Positions 1 to 11,631 of a stretch of DNA of 64,000 nt are shown here, in pieces. Each line of letters begins with the position of its first letter. Position 1 is the first letter of the stretch. Under the pieces are notes generated by a model. It did no database searches. It was not told where the DNA came from and worked only from the letters and a program-made list of their open reading frames with translations. A program made the position numbers and the translations under genes. The stretch is from NCBI RefSeq assembly GCF_022201045.2, contig NC_068564.1, positions 30,223,001-30,287,000 on the forward strand, read 5' to 3'. Origin of the DNA: Citrus sinensis (Eukaryota; Streptophyta; Magnoliopsida; Sapindales; Rutaceae).

Positions 1-225
1 AGCTACAGCTGCCCAACCTCAATCCCAAACGCACCATTCATGTGCAGTAACGAGGGTTTTGATATTACGTTATTGGTTCATGACGTTTCGGCAGATTTTA
101 ATTATACCTAGATATATGCACATTTGTATGGTAACATTACAAGAAAAAATTAAAAAAAAAATTGGTGATTGGATATTAAAGATCCTTTTGGATTGCTTTT
201 AGGTAGTCTTAAAATGATTTTTTAA

Positions 226-290
226 AAAAATATTTTTAGTAAAATCACTCCATCTTACTGTAGATTTTAAAAAACAAAGAATGAGTAAAT
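226..290. repeat. Dispersed repeat, copy A (MITE-like)
   Basis: This stretch matches 8285-8340, sharing a block around the motif CACTCCATC followed by similar A-rich sequence. Both lie in AT-rich, ORF-free surroundings, as expected for old non-autonomous DNA elements. I could not define the ends or a target-site duplication, so the element class is open. Confidence 0.4.
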
Positions 291-1128
291 TTGATTTTAA
301 AAATCACTTTAATATTTAAAAATAACTTTAATTTGATTCTCTTTCTCACTAATTATTTCTATAATACAATTAACAATAATAATTTTAAAAAATACAGAAT
401 TATCAAACTGGTTCTAAAATAAAACCGACCGAAATAGGGTAATAACATATTTTGAACTTGTAGAGAAACATTCTAATTCTATTAAGAGTGGGAAATGAAG
501 AAAATAAATAAATAATCTCTAAAAATAAAATGTGACGTTTAGACTTTGACCAAACCACGCGGTTGGTCTGCTGGCAGGTGGAGAGAGTGACGACTGTCAA
601 ATAAGGTTGGCATTTGGCAATTTTACTTGGCAATTGGCGGGATCTCCAATTTATTATAAATTTTGTCAGCAAGAAGATTATCCAGTCAAAAATAATAATA
701 ATTTAAATTGTATAATTTGTATTCTCATTTTTAGATTAATCGTAGATGAAAAATAGATTTACATAGACACCTAAATTTAGCTTTTTTTAAAAAAAAAAAT
801 TGATAATTGAATCTTTTTGTAACAGAAATCAACAAAATTCAGTGCCCAAGCAAAATTTAGATGTGCGTTTATGAAATAGTGGTGAATAGTTGTGGTCTAA
901 TGTCCGTGAACCCAAACCTGAAAGTCTCAGTGTTTTTGACATTTAAAAAAAAAATTATTTAACAAAATTATACCAAATAAAATAAATAAAATAAAATAAA
1001 AAGAGAGAGAGAGAAAGAAATTGGGTGACACTGATGAATAATAGTGTGAAAGAGAGGTGGGTGGACTGTGCAGGCTTTTTTCGGCGGTGGCAGGCAAGGG
1101 CCAACAAATTGTTTCTCTCCGTGCATCC

Positions 1129-1210
1129 CACGTGGCAATCTGCATCTGATTGGAGCCTCAAACCTCATCCCCTCAATGGGAAAATTAGCCGTTTGATTGT
1201 GACGCGTCAC
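1129..1210. promoter_or_regulatory. Promoter-like motif cluster
   Basis: Within 82 bases there is a G-box CACGTG (1129-1134), an ATTGG inverted CCAAT motif near 1149, and a perfect 12-base palindrome GTGACGCGTCAC (1199-1210) that holds two TGACG elements back to back. A TTTATAA motif follows near 1372. The surroundings are richer in G+C than the flanks. Motif identities are seen directly; promoter function is inference, because no gene is adjacent. It could serve an unannotated transcript or a long leader of the gene at 5684. Confidence 0.35.
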
Positions 1211-4200
1211 ATCATGTCCGTCACTCTTTTGCAGACGGTCCCACCTTTTCTCCGCCATTTAATCATCGATCGAAATAATGAACCCCCAGTCCCATTTTAA
1301 TATGACCTGCATACGGCGTAAATGACCAAATAAACCCTCCTACATGTTCTGCACCTCTCGCACGAATTTCTTTTATAAGAAAAGAGGAAAAAAAAAAAAA
1401 ACAATAAAATCCATCATTTCATTGTAAGATTGACAACTACCAAATTATTTTTGGTACCGAAAATATATTCGTAGCGATACAATAATAACATTTGGTAGAC
1501 GCTAAATACAGTTTATTAAGCGTTACCGTAACATATGAGGCTAAGGTCTACTCCGGGCGGTGAGCAACGACTTTTCTAAAATTCTGGCCCCACATTCGAA
1601 CTGTACAAGTTTTAATTAATGAAAAAATTGAAGAAAAAAAAATTGTGCTCCCAAAGTGCCTCAAAATTTGAGGGCTGGGTTCGAATCGCAGCTTTTGTGA
1701 TAGTTAAAATAAATCCGGATTTGAAAGGCAATTACTGACTATTATTTGACCTGTCGTCTGCTTTTGTAGGCTTTGAGCGCTGGCTGCGACTGCGAGTTGC
1801 AGTTTTCTCCTGAATTTAGGCGAAAGAAGGAAAGTGGTGCTGGCGGCTGCTCCAGATGTGTATGTAATGTGTAGTAGTAAAAAGAGGATAGAAGATTAAA
1901 GAAATATTTCACAAAAATCTGTTTACTGCTTCTTCTGTGTGAACGGAATCCAATGGATTGGATGAAACTTGAAAGAAATAAAGAGAGAGAGAGAGAGAAA
2001 TCAAAAAATATATAAATAAATAAATAAAAGCATATGAGGGGATGACTGGCGAGACTGGGACAGTGGAGATGGTGAAATGTGATTCGTCGAAGCAATCTTT
2101 TCTCAATCTGCGCGTGAATTGGATTGGTGGAAGCTTTCTTTTCTCTCTTCGTCTTTATCCATTTCTCTGAAATAGGCAAGCCACCTCCCCCCTTTCTCTC
2201 TGCTCTCTCTTTATTTTATTATATTCTATTTATTTAATATTCTAGTAATTTTGTCCTGGCTATTTCTCTGTGTTCAGATGTAACCGAAATGTTTTTTTTT
2301 TTTTTTGCCCTTTCCCTCCCTCTGTGCCAACATTCTTCTTTTGGTTGTATTTTAGACTCTCTTTTTTTTTTTTTTTTTTGGTGTGTGTGTGTGGATTTAT
2401 TACATTTCGTACTAATTTTGATAATCTTGACTTATGTATTCCTTAAGTGATAGCTTGGTGATCACATAACCAGTTGACAGGGGGTTTTGTTTTCATTTTT
2501 TAGGGATTAGGAGGATATACAAATACAATGTGTGTTGCCATGGAGACTAGGAAATTAAAGACTATAAAGATGGATAATATTTGAAAGTTGAGACTTTTAA
2601 CAATAAAATGATCAGAATGAAGTGTATATTTAGGTTATTTATTGTTGAAACCCCAATTTATTCTGCATATTAGAGAGGAATCAGCTGCTTATGCTCAAAC
2701 CTGTAGATCCGCATATATGATGTGTCTAGATCAAACAAATGGATAGAATTTTCCACTAAATTTAGAGGTGGGGGCTTATATTTATTTTCAATGCCTAATT
2801 TTTATTTTTTTGGGAAAAATATGACCCTTAATTACATTCAATACTGTGAGGGAAGATTTCCCTGCTAGAGACAGCCAAATGTTATAAATGAAGATTTTTG
2901 GCTGCTCATGGTTGAAATTATTATGATTATACTGTAGAATTAGGGGAACATCAGTGTGCACTTTGAATTATTATCAACATTCAAATAGATTTTCACACAC
3001 TTGACCCAAAATTTTAATGAGTTTATAGGTTGTAGGTCATGACCTAAATTATAATATTAAGCTCTAACAAGTTCCCCATAGGTACAAGATCAATCCAAAT
3101 GAGCGCGTCACTTAGAAGAGATAAAAGATGAAAAAAACAAGCCAATTCCACATAAGTCAGTCATATGCTAAGCCTAAATAACGATAGAAGACATAAACAA
3201 GGCCAAACAAAGATAAGAATGTACAAATATAGATTTAGGTGAGGGAAATTGAATACATCATCTCTTAGTCAAAATTAGCTCTAATATCAATTTTAATGAT
3301 TTTTTTAACATAAAAACTTAAATTGATAGTTAATGGCCCGAACGATAGCAATGGGCTCTAATATTTTCTCTTAAGAATTCTTTCTATAGCGAGCACTTGA
3401 GGGGAAAAGAAAAATCAAATAAATAATTTTTGTCCTATTTGATTGATGGTCGAAGTAACCTTCATATTAGAATTGTCATTTGTGTACGTATGCTTTGTAT
3501 TGCTCTTGCAAGCTGTTGTAAGGACACATATATTTTGACTTAAGAGTAATTTTTTTATTGTATTGATCAATTTTGATCATAAAAGTCCAAGATGTAGTAG
3601 TGCAAGTGGTAGCTGTAAACCTGAATGCTCAGATTGGTTGGTTTTACTAATTTACGTATTTCGTATGTAATTTGCTTTTTTATATCATGACAGAGAGCAT
3701 TTATACTAACATTCAACTTGGCCAGGATATGGAATTACTTAAACTACCTACATTTAAATAATTAATGTATCCAACAAATATTAAGAAATGATAGGAATAA
3801 TAGCAGCATTTTGATGGTTGGAATAAAATATTTGTAGCAGAATTGCTGTTGAGAGGGCTTATACTTAGGGGGAAGGTGATGACGGCTTGAAAGCTACCTT
3901 GAAAGCTACCTTGCTTTATGCCGTATTGATGGGTAGTTACTTGAGAGTGATTTGATCAATAATTTGTGATTTGGATATGCAAAATTAGATGATTGGTAGA
4001 GTAAAAATAAAGTCATTACATTTCAAGATTTCGGTGAAACTTCCTTTCCCTTTCTATTGTTGTGCATTAATTTATTTAGACAGTGGCTGATCAATCCTGT
4101 TACTGTGCTGTCTTATGTGCTGTCTTATGGCACTACTGGACATGTTTGCTTGAGTTACAAAAAGAAATATGTGGATATGTGTCATTCTACAATTCAGGAG

Positions 4201-5487
4201 GGTGTGTGTTCATTGTTTGAATTTTATTACTTTGGAATGAAATGCAGACATTTTGTCTCCCTATATACACAACAATTTCATCTTGTGAACAAACAGTGTC
4301 TGTATCTAATTTTAAATAGAATTTTGCTAATTTCTTTAAATTTACAGCAGTAATATCTTCCCTTCTCTAAGCTTTATTTCACTGTTGTTGGTGCCTGAAA
4401 ACTCTGCTGAAAAACATAGTAGCCACGCTCTGGCTCGGTCCACCTCCAATTGGAGTAAGAAGTTGAAACGAAAAATATCAAGTGAAGTTAGGCAATAAGA
4501 GGAAAAAATATATTATAAGGGAAAAAAAGAGGATAGTATGGAGCATTTCTGTCTTTTATATATGTGGAATGCCTTTACCAAAGGTCCAAGTTCTCTGTTT
4601 TTTATGAACAGACTCAAATAATTTTAAACAATTTGTTTTAAACAGAATAATTGGAATTTTTTTCTTCTTTCCTAAAAAAGGGAATACTAAAAGAGAAGGT
4701 TACAACAGTAATGGAGATTCTTCTGTCAGGTCTCAATAGGCTTTTACTGACGTTTTTAGTGCCTTGTCCCATCCTACTTGCAGACAAGATATAGATACCA
4801 GAAAACCAATTAATAATCCTTGACTAAATTACCCCCTGAGGATGAGTAAGACTAGTTAATCAAGAAATTACAATCCAAAAATCCTTCCAATTACCAAAAG
4901 AACCTTATTTCCTCATGGACCTAAGAATCCACCTTTTATGTATTCCCACCCACCTAGGAGTCACTGGATTGGACCTTTATACTATGAGGACTTGATTCTA
5001 TGTCATTGTAAGCATTTCCTTTTCCTCTGTAGAATTTTTAGCTAAGTGATGCTCAGACAATATAGTTTCGTGGGGGTATGGTGCACTTCTCTGCCTTCAA
5101 CAAACATTAGGCAGTTAACATCAAATATTTGTTGCCATCTCTTAGTTCATCTTGCGTATTTATGAAGTAGATGAACTTACAATCTGTCACATGATGATCC
5201 CTCTTTAGTTTTTCTTTATTTTCATGGATGATGATTAAGAATATCCCAAATTATGTGTTTGTAGAAAGAATTTTTCACTGTTGGATTATATGATTGCTTA
5301 GGACTAAGGGAGGTATAAACTGAATTAATTTCATCTTGAAGGGGATGGGAAGTATTCCAGCCTATCGAAAAACCTCTAGTAAAGGGGTACCTGGGTAATG
5401 GAAATCTTCTAACTGCCCATTTAAGGTGGGTAATAAAAAGGTAACATATGTGGTTTGCCAAATCAAGGAAAAATCCAAAAGAATTTA

Positions 5488-5520
5488 AAAACCCTAGACT
5501 GTCCCCAACTAGTATTTATA
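5488..5520 (+). promoter_or_regulatory. Core promoter of the 5684 gene: telo-box and TATA
   Basis: AAACCCTAG-type telo-box at about 5488-5497 is followed by TATTTATA at 5513-5520, about 160 bases upstream of the start codon. Spacing fits a TATA box with a leader of roughly 130 bases. The telo-box is common in promoters active in dividing tissue. Confidence 0.4.
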
Positions 5521-5683
5521 ACACCCATGAGGCCTTCAGGAGTACTGCGGATCAGCCTCTGCCTGTCTCTGCATTGTGTACTTTGTCCCTCACAATATAG
5601 AGAAACCCATGATTCTCCCAACCCACCTTCTCTCTATACATTCCTAAGTTTAAAGGCAGAGATTAAAAGGAATTGAGAGAGAG

Positions 5684-7343
5684 ATGAGGGGTAGATCTTC
5701 AAAGCAAGAAACTAAAGAGGGAATGGAATTAGATAGCAAGCTTAGTAAGCTCAGAGGTGATCAGCCCCATCTCTCTGGTGCTTACATCCGTAGCCTTGTG
5801 AAACAACTAACCTCCTCAAGAACCAAAGACCCCATGAGCCCCAAAGACCCTGATTTTGATGGAGATAGTGTCTCTAGCCAAAAGTTGACCAAATTTGGTG
5901 AAGGATTTAGTGAAATCCCAGAAACCCAGCAACCTCAACAACCTCAACAACACAAAAAACAAGTTAGGAGGAGACTCCACACAAGTAGGCCATATCAAGA
6001 AAGGCTTCTAAACATGGCGGAGGCTAGGAGAGAAATTGTCACTGCACTCAAGTTTCATAGGGCAGCTATGAAACAAGCCAGTGAACAACAACAGCAGCAA
6101 GAACAGCAACAACAACTACGACAGTCACAACCTTTACATCTCTCAACTCAACCATGTTTTGAGCAAGAAGGAAAGTTAAAATCAAGGAGAAATCCCAGAA
6201 TATACCCATCAAATATAGCCAATTTCTCATACTCATCCTTCTCTTGTCCTCCTCCTCCTAATTCTTATTCTTGGCCTGCTTCTCAAGTTCCTTCGGCTTT
6301 TCCTGAAGCTCTCAATTTTCCTCTGCCAAATCAAACCTTGGGCCTAAACCTCAATCTCCATGATTTCAACAACTTGGATACCACTATTTATAACAATAGC
6401 AACAACCCATCAATCTACTCATATTCATCTCCATCGTCATCTTCGTCTCCCCCACTTTCAGTTGCGACTGAAGAGCACCCTTTTACTGCAATATCGCAGG
6501 ATATGGGGGGCCCTACTGCTATGACTAATGTTCTTGACTCCAGTGGTGGAATTGGCTTACATCCAGCTTTGGGCGATGAGGAGATGGCAGAGATCAGATC
6601 AATTGGAGAACAGCATCAGATGGAATGGAATGATAAAATGAATTTGGTGACCTCAGCATGGTGGTTCAAGTTCTTGAAGAACATGGAACCTGGGCCGGAA
6701 GAAATGAATTCTGAGGATGATGGGTTCCATCCCTTTGATGAAGTCATGGAGTTTCCAGCCTGGCTGAATGCAAATGAGAGCTGCCTGCAACAACATTTCA
6801 ACGATTACTGCCCAGATGACTACTTCCAAGATCCTGCCTTGCCTTGGTAAGTTTGTCTAATTTTTAAAATTGAAATAAAGAAGAAGTGGCATGTGCAAAT
6901 GTTTTATGTTACATGCATTGTATCCTGGCATCTTTTATCATCTACCATGAATCACACCTTTAATTTAATTTAGAACACTAATATAACAGTTAAAATTTGG
7001 ATCCATAAGTGATTCTAAATGCAGTACATTTCTTTAGATAGTAGTTATTAGTCGGTGTGGAATCAATATTAAAATTTTTCCTATTTTAGCTTGGAATTTG
7101 GAGGCATCTACCATGTCCGTATCCAAATTGACGTGTTAGTTTGATCAGCCTACAAAGGAAAATTTTTAATTGTGTGCAACAATGAGATTTATATTTATTT
7201 TTATTTTTTACCCCATGTCCATACAAAAGTTGTTGCTGGATGATAAGTTTACTGATTCTGTTTTTGTTTTATCCTGTAATTTGGTGATGAACAGCATGGA
7301 CATCGGAGAATTTGAAGGAATGGATAGCGAGTGGCTCTCTTGA
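5684..7343 (+). CDS. Plant-specific protein of unknown function (Q/P/S-rich), two exons
   Basis: Model join(5684..6846,7295..7343), 403 residues. I do not recognise a named domain. Residues 30-48 hold a polar segment with the core GAYIRSLVKQL. Residues 91-131 form a strongly basic, probably helical region (RRRLHTSRPYQERLLNMAEA and following). Then come a glutamine tract (about 135-147), a Ser/Pro/Asn-rich middle, and an acidic C-terminus rich in Trp, Glu and Asp. Reading through the first exon gives a stop right after LPW at a GTAAGT donor. Splicing to the CAG acceptor at 7294 instead adds a 49-nt exon in frame, ending MDIGEFEGMDSEWLS, and an AATAAA lies 30 bases after that stop. Basic region plus acidic tail suggests a nuclear, possibly regulatory protein, but this is inference. 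Databases often label such proteins hydroxyproline-rich glycoprotein family; no signal peptide or extensin repeat supports a wall role. Confidence 0.75.
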
Positions 7344-7372
7344 GTCTTGGCAAAGATTGACTATTTTTTGTC

Positions 7373-7378
7373 AATAAA
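7373..7378 (+). terminator. Polyadenylation signal AATAAA
   Basis: Canonical AATAAA about 30 bases after the stop of the gene at 5684, followed by a T-rich stretch. It supports the short second exon as the true 3' end of that gene. Confidence 0.5.
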
Positions 7379-8284
7379 ATCTTTGTCATTTTTATTATTA
7401 TTTTTTCACTTTGATTAAGTTTTGTTTCGGTAGTCTTTTAGAAACTTTTGAATCTAATAAGGCTTGCAAAGACAGATGTTTAAGTTGGCAGGCTGGCCAT
7501 GGAGGAAAATAATGTAAAAAGGGAGTAAGTATACTTTTCTCCCTAGTCAATTTCTTATGTGAAAGAAATTAAATATATGTAGTAGCTCTCATCATTCTCT
7601 CTTTTTCAACAGCTTCAGTGCTGCCCTTCGTTTATCCATTAATGGCCTTTTAAGTGACAATTTCTTCAATTCTGCCATGTTGAAAGTTGAAAGTTGATTG
7701 TTGAAACTGTTAAATATAGTCATGTGCTTGCCGAAGTGAAGGCTGGCAAGTAATGAAATGGGATGTGATAACATTTTCAGTGAGAAGCCTGTGGGCTTAA
7801 TAAAGTGGAATTGCTTTTATGCATGTATCCTAAATGTCAAAGACACTCCCAAGAGAATCCAGATAAAAAGGGAGAGAATAAAGGAAAATTAAAGAAACAA
7901 AAGAGCAAAAGGGGTATTATAAAAGAATAAAAAAAAAAGTGATTTTTTTTTTGTTCTCTCCAGTCTCCAAGGCTCCCACATATAATAATCAATTAGATGA
8001 ATTGTATTTTTATGTTTAAAAGAATTAGATGTATATTTTAAGTTGTGAAAACTGGTATTTTTTTCTGTTTAATCAGTTTTCAGAAATCAAATAATATATC
8101 GAAAATCCTTAATTTATAATACAGTTTTCATTGGTCTCTTTATATTTATTTAGAGTTGTTTTTCCGCTATTATATGTGGCAAGTAATAAATGTCACATAG
8201 ACAATCAAACTGCCTTTGTAGTTGAAGAGAACAATGCCCATAGAAATAAGGTCATTGCTTTTGAAAAGTTTTTCAATAATCATT

Positions 8285-8340
8285 TTTGTCAAAAGCACTC
8301 CATCCTATAGTATACTTTGAAAAGTAAGGAAAGAGTAGTT
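8285..8340. repeat. Dispersed repeat, copy B (MITE-like)
   Basis: Homologous to 226-290. The surrounding block begins near 8252 with a CATTGCTTTTGAAAAG-like end and closes near 8815 with CAAAGCAACCC, which look like degraded inverted ends, but no clean target duplication is visible. Confidence 0.4.
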
Positions 8341-8365
8341 TTTCAAATTCTAATTTTATGAATCA

Positions 8366-8366
<1 letters not shown>

Positions 8367-8405
<39 letters not shown>
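8367..8405. repeat. (TA)n microsatellite
   Basis: About 39 bases of uninterrupted TA repeats. Confidence 0.9.
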
Positions 8406-8408
<3 letters not shown>

Positions 8409-9065
8409 AAAAAAAAATATTCTTATTCAATTAAGAAATAAAATCATTATATTTAAAGAGAAAACTATTACTTCCAATTATATTGAGATAACAAAAAAAA
8501 ACCATTAATAAAATAAAAATATTTATTCTAGTTATCGATTATTACTTATAAAATATTATGATATACAAGTATTTATAAATGTATGTGTAAATAAATTTTA
8601 TGCTTTATGTCTATTTAAGTCATTTATATTCTTATGGTATTTAAAAAATGAGATTTACTAAACATTTATTAATATTTTAAAAAATAATAGTACTTTTAAG
8701 AATAAAATTTACTAAACATTTAACTGGTTTTCTTTATAACTAATTATTTTTACAACATGACTAATATTAATTATTTTAAAAACTATACAACATCATCAAA
8801 GCAACCCTTACTAATATTTTTCAATTTAGTCATGTCCTTTTATTCTATGTTCATTGTCTTGTTTTAAAACTAGTATAGTATTAACATATAGTGGCCGTAT
8901 AAGCCCATAACTCATGATGAGTGATGATGAGTCATGACTAGGACTCAAATGTCCAAGAAATAGCGTGATCTTGAATTTTTCCTTTGTTCAGCATGTTGGG
9001 CTTCCGGGTCCCAAAGCATTAAGCAACCAATGTAAAAACAAAGATAATTTTTCTCAGAGTTTTAA

Positions 9066-11037
9066 GGGTTCCTCTATGATGCTGTAAAGTTTTTTACAGC
9101 ATCAATAATGTATTAATTGTGAACCATTAGATTTAATTAATGGTATATAACATTTGTACTAAAAAAAATTTTAAAATAATGATAACCGTTCAAGTGGGTG
9201 GATAATTTTTGTAAAATAATTGTGACCACCCTTAGAGTTTGAAACAATTTCACTTAAATAGTATATTTATTTAAAATTACTTTTCAGCCCTCCTTTAAAT
9301 TTGTAATATGATAATCTCTTTTAAAGAAATCTTTCATAATCAGTTACCATTAAGTATAAAATATATTATCAAGTAGGTTATTTAACACAAAGTCTTGTAA
9401 TAATTTGTATTGTATGAATTTAATTACAAACCATTAATACCTAAACAATAATGATAATAGAAAGCATTGCAATAAATTAACTATTTTATATGTGTTTTAT
9501 TAATAATATTATATGAGTCACAACAAATGAGAAATATTTTATTCACCAATTATTATTGAAAAATATATATGTCTATATAACTATAGTCTATAGAGTGAGA
9601 AATATTATGATTTAATTTTTTATTAAAAAATTAAACTATTTATTTCATGCAATTCAATGGTGGAGGATATAACATTTTGAAATGTTGCTTTGACTTTCAA
9701 TATCAACCATTAGATTATGAGATATTAGTGGGTCAAAAATATTGTGCCAAAATTTTAAGTTAAAGTATTTCAAACCATATCTTTATAATGGAAATATAAA
9801 AACATACAATGATTTTTTTCCTCATTTTGTCCATTAAATATTATTTGATGTAATATTTTATTTATTGTCACTATTTATTATCATAATAAAAGTAATGACT
9901 TTTCGTAGCATAAAAAATTTATAATTACTATCAAAGAATAACAATAAAATTATCTTTTATGATTCATAAACTAAAGTTAATTAGGAATATGTGTTAGATT
10001 TAACTTTTATTAAATTAACAAAGTGACATTTGAAAATAAAATGAAAACAAACTTGTAAAAGATAAATTTTATAAGGCTGAGATAATTTCCTACCATGTCA
10101 ATAAAAATCTAAAAATATACATGATATTCTTCACTTTTTTTTCCAACGTAAATATTATTGGAGGCAATATTTTATTTATTGTCACTATTAATTATCATAA
10201 CAAAAGTAATGATTCTTAATAACATAAAATTTTATAATTACAATCCAAGGATATCAATAAAATAATCTTTCACGGTTCATAAACTAAAGCTCATTAGGAA
10301 TATATATAAGATTTAATTTTTGTGAAATTAACAAAGTGATATTTGAAATTAAAATGAAAATATATAGGCTTATAAAACATAAAATTCCTATCATGTAAGG
10401 ATATTAATTGTAAGATAAATATAAAGTTAAGAGAATAAGTATGTTAAATGGGTGTTAAAAATAAGACATACTTCATGATCAATTATACAATGACCCTTAA
10501 TATTATATAAAATAATGAGTATTTTAATATACGATATTAAATTTTATTAAAACATGTGTGATCAAGTAATTTTTATGTTACAAGCAATCTCAATAATGAG
10601 TTTATTAATGTAACTATGATATTTACTTAAGTATATGTACTTAGTTATGTTATTTATTACTATTATATCATATATAAAATTTTCAATTGTAGCTTATTTA
10701 TTTGATTTGTGTTAAATAACCTATCATTATATTTTATACTTAATGGTAATAGATTTTGGAAGATTTATTTAAAAAAAGATTATCACATTTCAAATTTAAA
10801 GGAGGATTAAAAAATAATTTTAAATAAAATATGCTATTTAAGTGAAATTGTTTCAAACTCTAAGGATGATCATAGTTATTTTACAAAATTCTCCACCCCT
10901 TACACGTTTGTTAACCATTTACCATTATTTTTTAATTTTTTTAGTACAAATATTGTGTACCATTGATTAAATCCAATGGTACACAATTAAAAACATTATT
11001 GATGCTGTAAAAAAATTACAGCATCATAGAGGAACCC
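9066..11037. mobile_element. Non-autonomous Mutator-like element, 1,972 bp, intact ends
   Basis: Long terminal inverted repeats of about 330 bp: left 9066-9391, right about 10706-11037, both starting GGGTTCCTCTATGATGCTGT. The element is bounded by a perfect 9-bp direct repeat GAGTTTTAA at 9057-9065 and 11038-11046. Nine-base duplications with long inverted repeats are the established signature of Mutator-like elements. The extreme tips fold on themselves, with GATGCTGTAA pairing with TTACAGCATC. The interior has no coding frame and contains a direct duplication: about 9831-10045 resembles 10141-10365. It therefore depends on a transposase supplied elsewhere. Confidence 0.9.
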
Positions 11038-11631
11038 GAGTTTTAAAGATAAAAATGAAGTTGAGAGGTTTCTCCAACTTCTAGTTTGATTTTATCTTGT
11101 GGAACGTCACATGGCATGATTGCAAAAGTACTTGAATCCTCTGTTTCTTGGCTATTCTAAAATTTTGTGTTTTAATTTCCGAATATTACTCTCCTAACTT
11201 ATTTGTATAAGTTTCTTATCGTCTGAATTTTTATATAATTTTCTTGTCATTTGAATTCTAATAAAATTTGGATCACCAACCTTTTTATAGAAAGAGTTAC
11301 TATTTTTTTTTTTTTTTGGTTTCCTCCGAACGTAAACTTGAACTCTTATTGTTGTATTTTGACAATTATTTGCATAAAAAATCATCTAAATTTTAATAAA
11401 ATGAAATGTACACAAATAAAGAACAACTCTATACTAATTAAAAGATAATCAAATTTATTCTTTAAAATATATAATAGTTTCCTTTATTCCATAGTAATGA
11501 CTAATTTAGAAGTTCAAGCATACAAAAGATAATAAGAGAATTTTAAATCACTCACAAGAGACCGATAAAATATTTATTTAGATAAGAAGAGGGTCTTGAT
11601 CTTTAGATAATTTAAAGATAGAGAGACTTTT

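Larger units (their letters stand above)
1..5683. other. Intergenic, AT-rich, no supported gene
   Basis: No open frame here shows a recognisable domain or convincing exon structure. It holds homopolymer A/T tracts, (GA)n runs near 1002-1018 and 1983-1998, T tracts near 2290-2306 and 2362-2379 and a short TG repeat just after. The block 1040-1320 is noticeably richer in G+C and contains promoter-like motifs (listed separately). The last ~200 bases are the promoter and leader of the gene at 5684. Degraded repeats are probable between 2.9 and 3.4 kb but I cannot name a family. Confidence 0.6.
7344..9065. other. Intergenic, AT-rich
   Basis: No gene supported. It holds the 3' end of the preceding gene, a second copy of the MITE-like repeat (8285-8340) inside a putative element of roughly 8250-8815, and a long (TA)n tract. 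Confidence 0.55.

Noticed and set aside
1040-1300. Overlapping open frames on both strands in the G+C-richer island
   Set aside because: Mutually exclusive frames without domains; the base composition and motifs fit regulatory DNA better.
1670-1692. GGGTTCGAATCGCAG looks like the T-loop (B box) of a tRNA
   Set aside because: No matching acceptor, D and anticodon stems or A box could be placed upstream.
4057-4353. 98-codon open frame upstream of the first gene
   Set aside because: AT-rich, no domain, no promoter or splice support, no codon bias.
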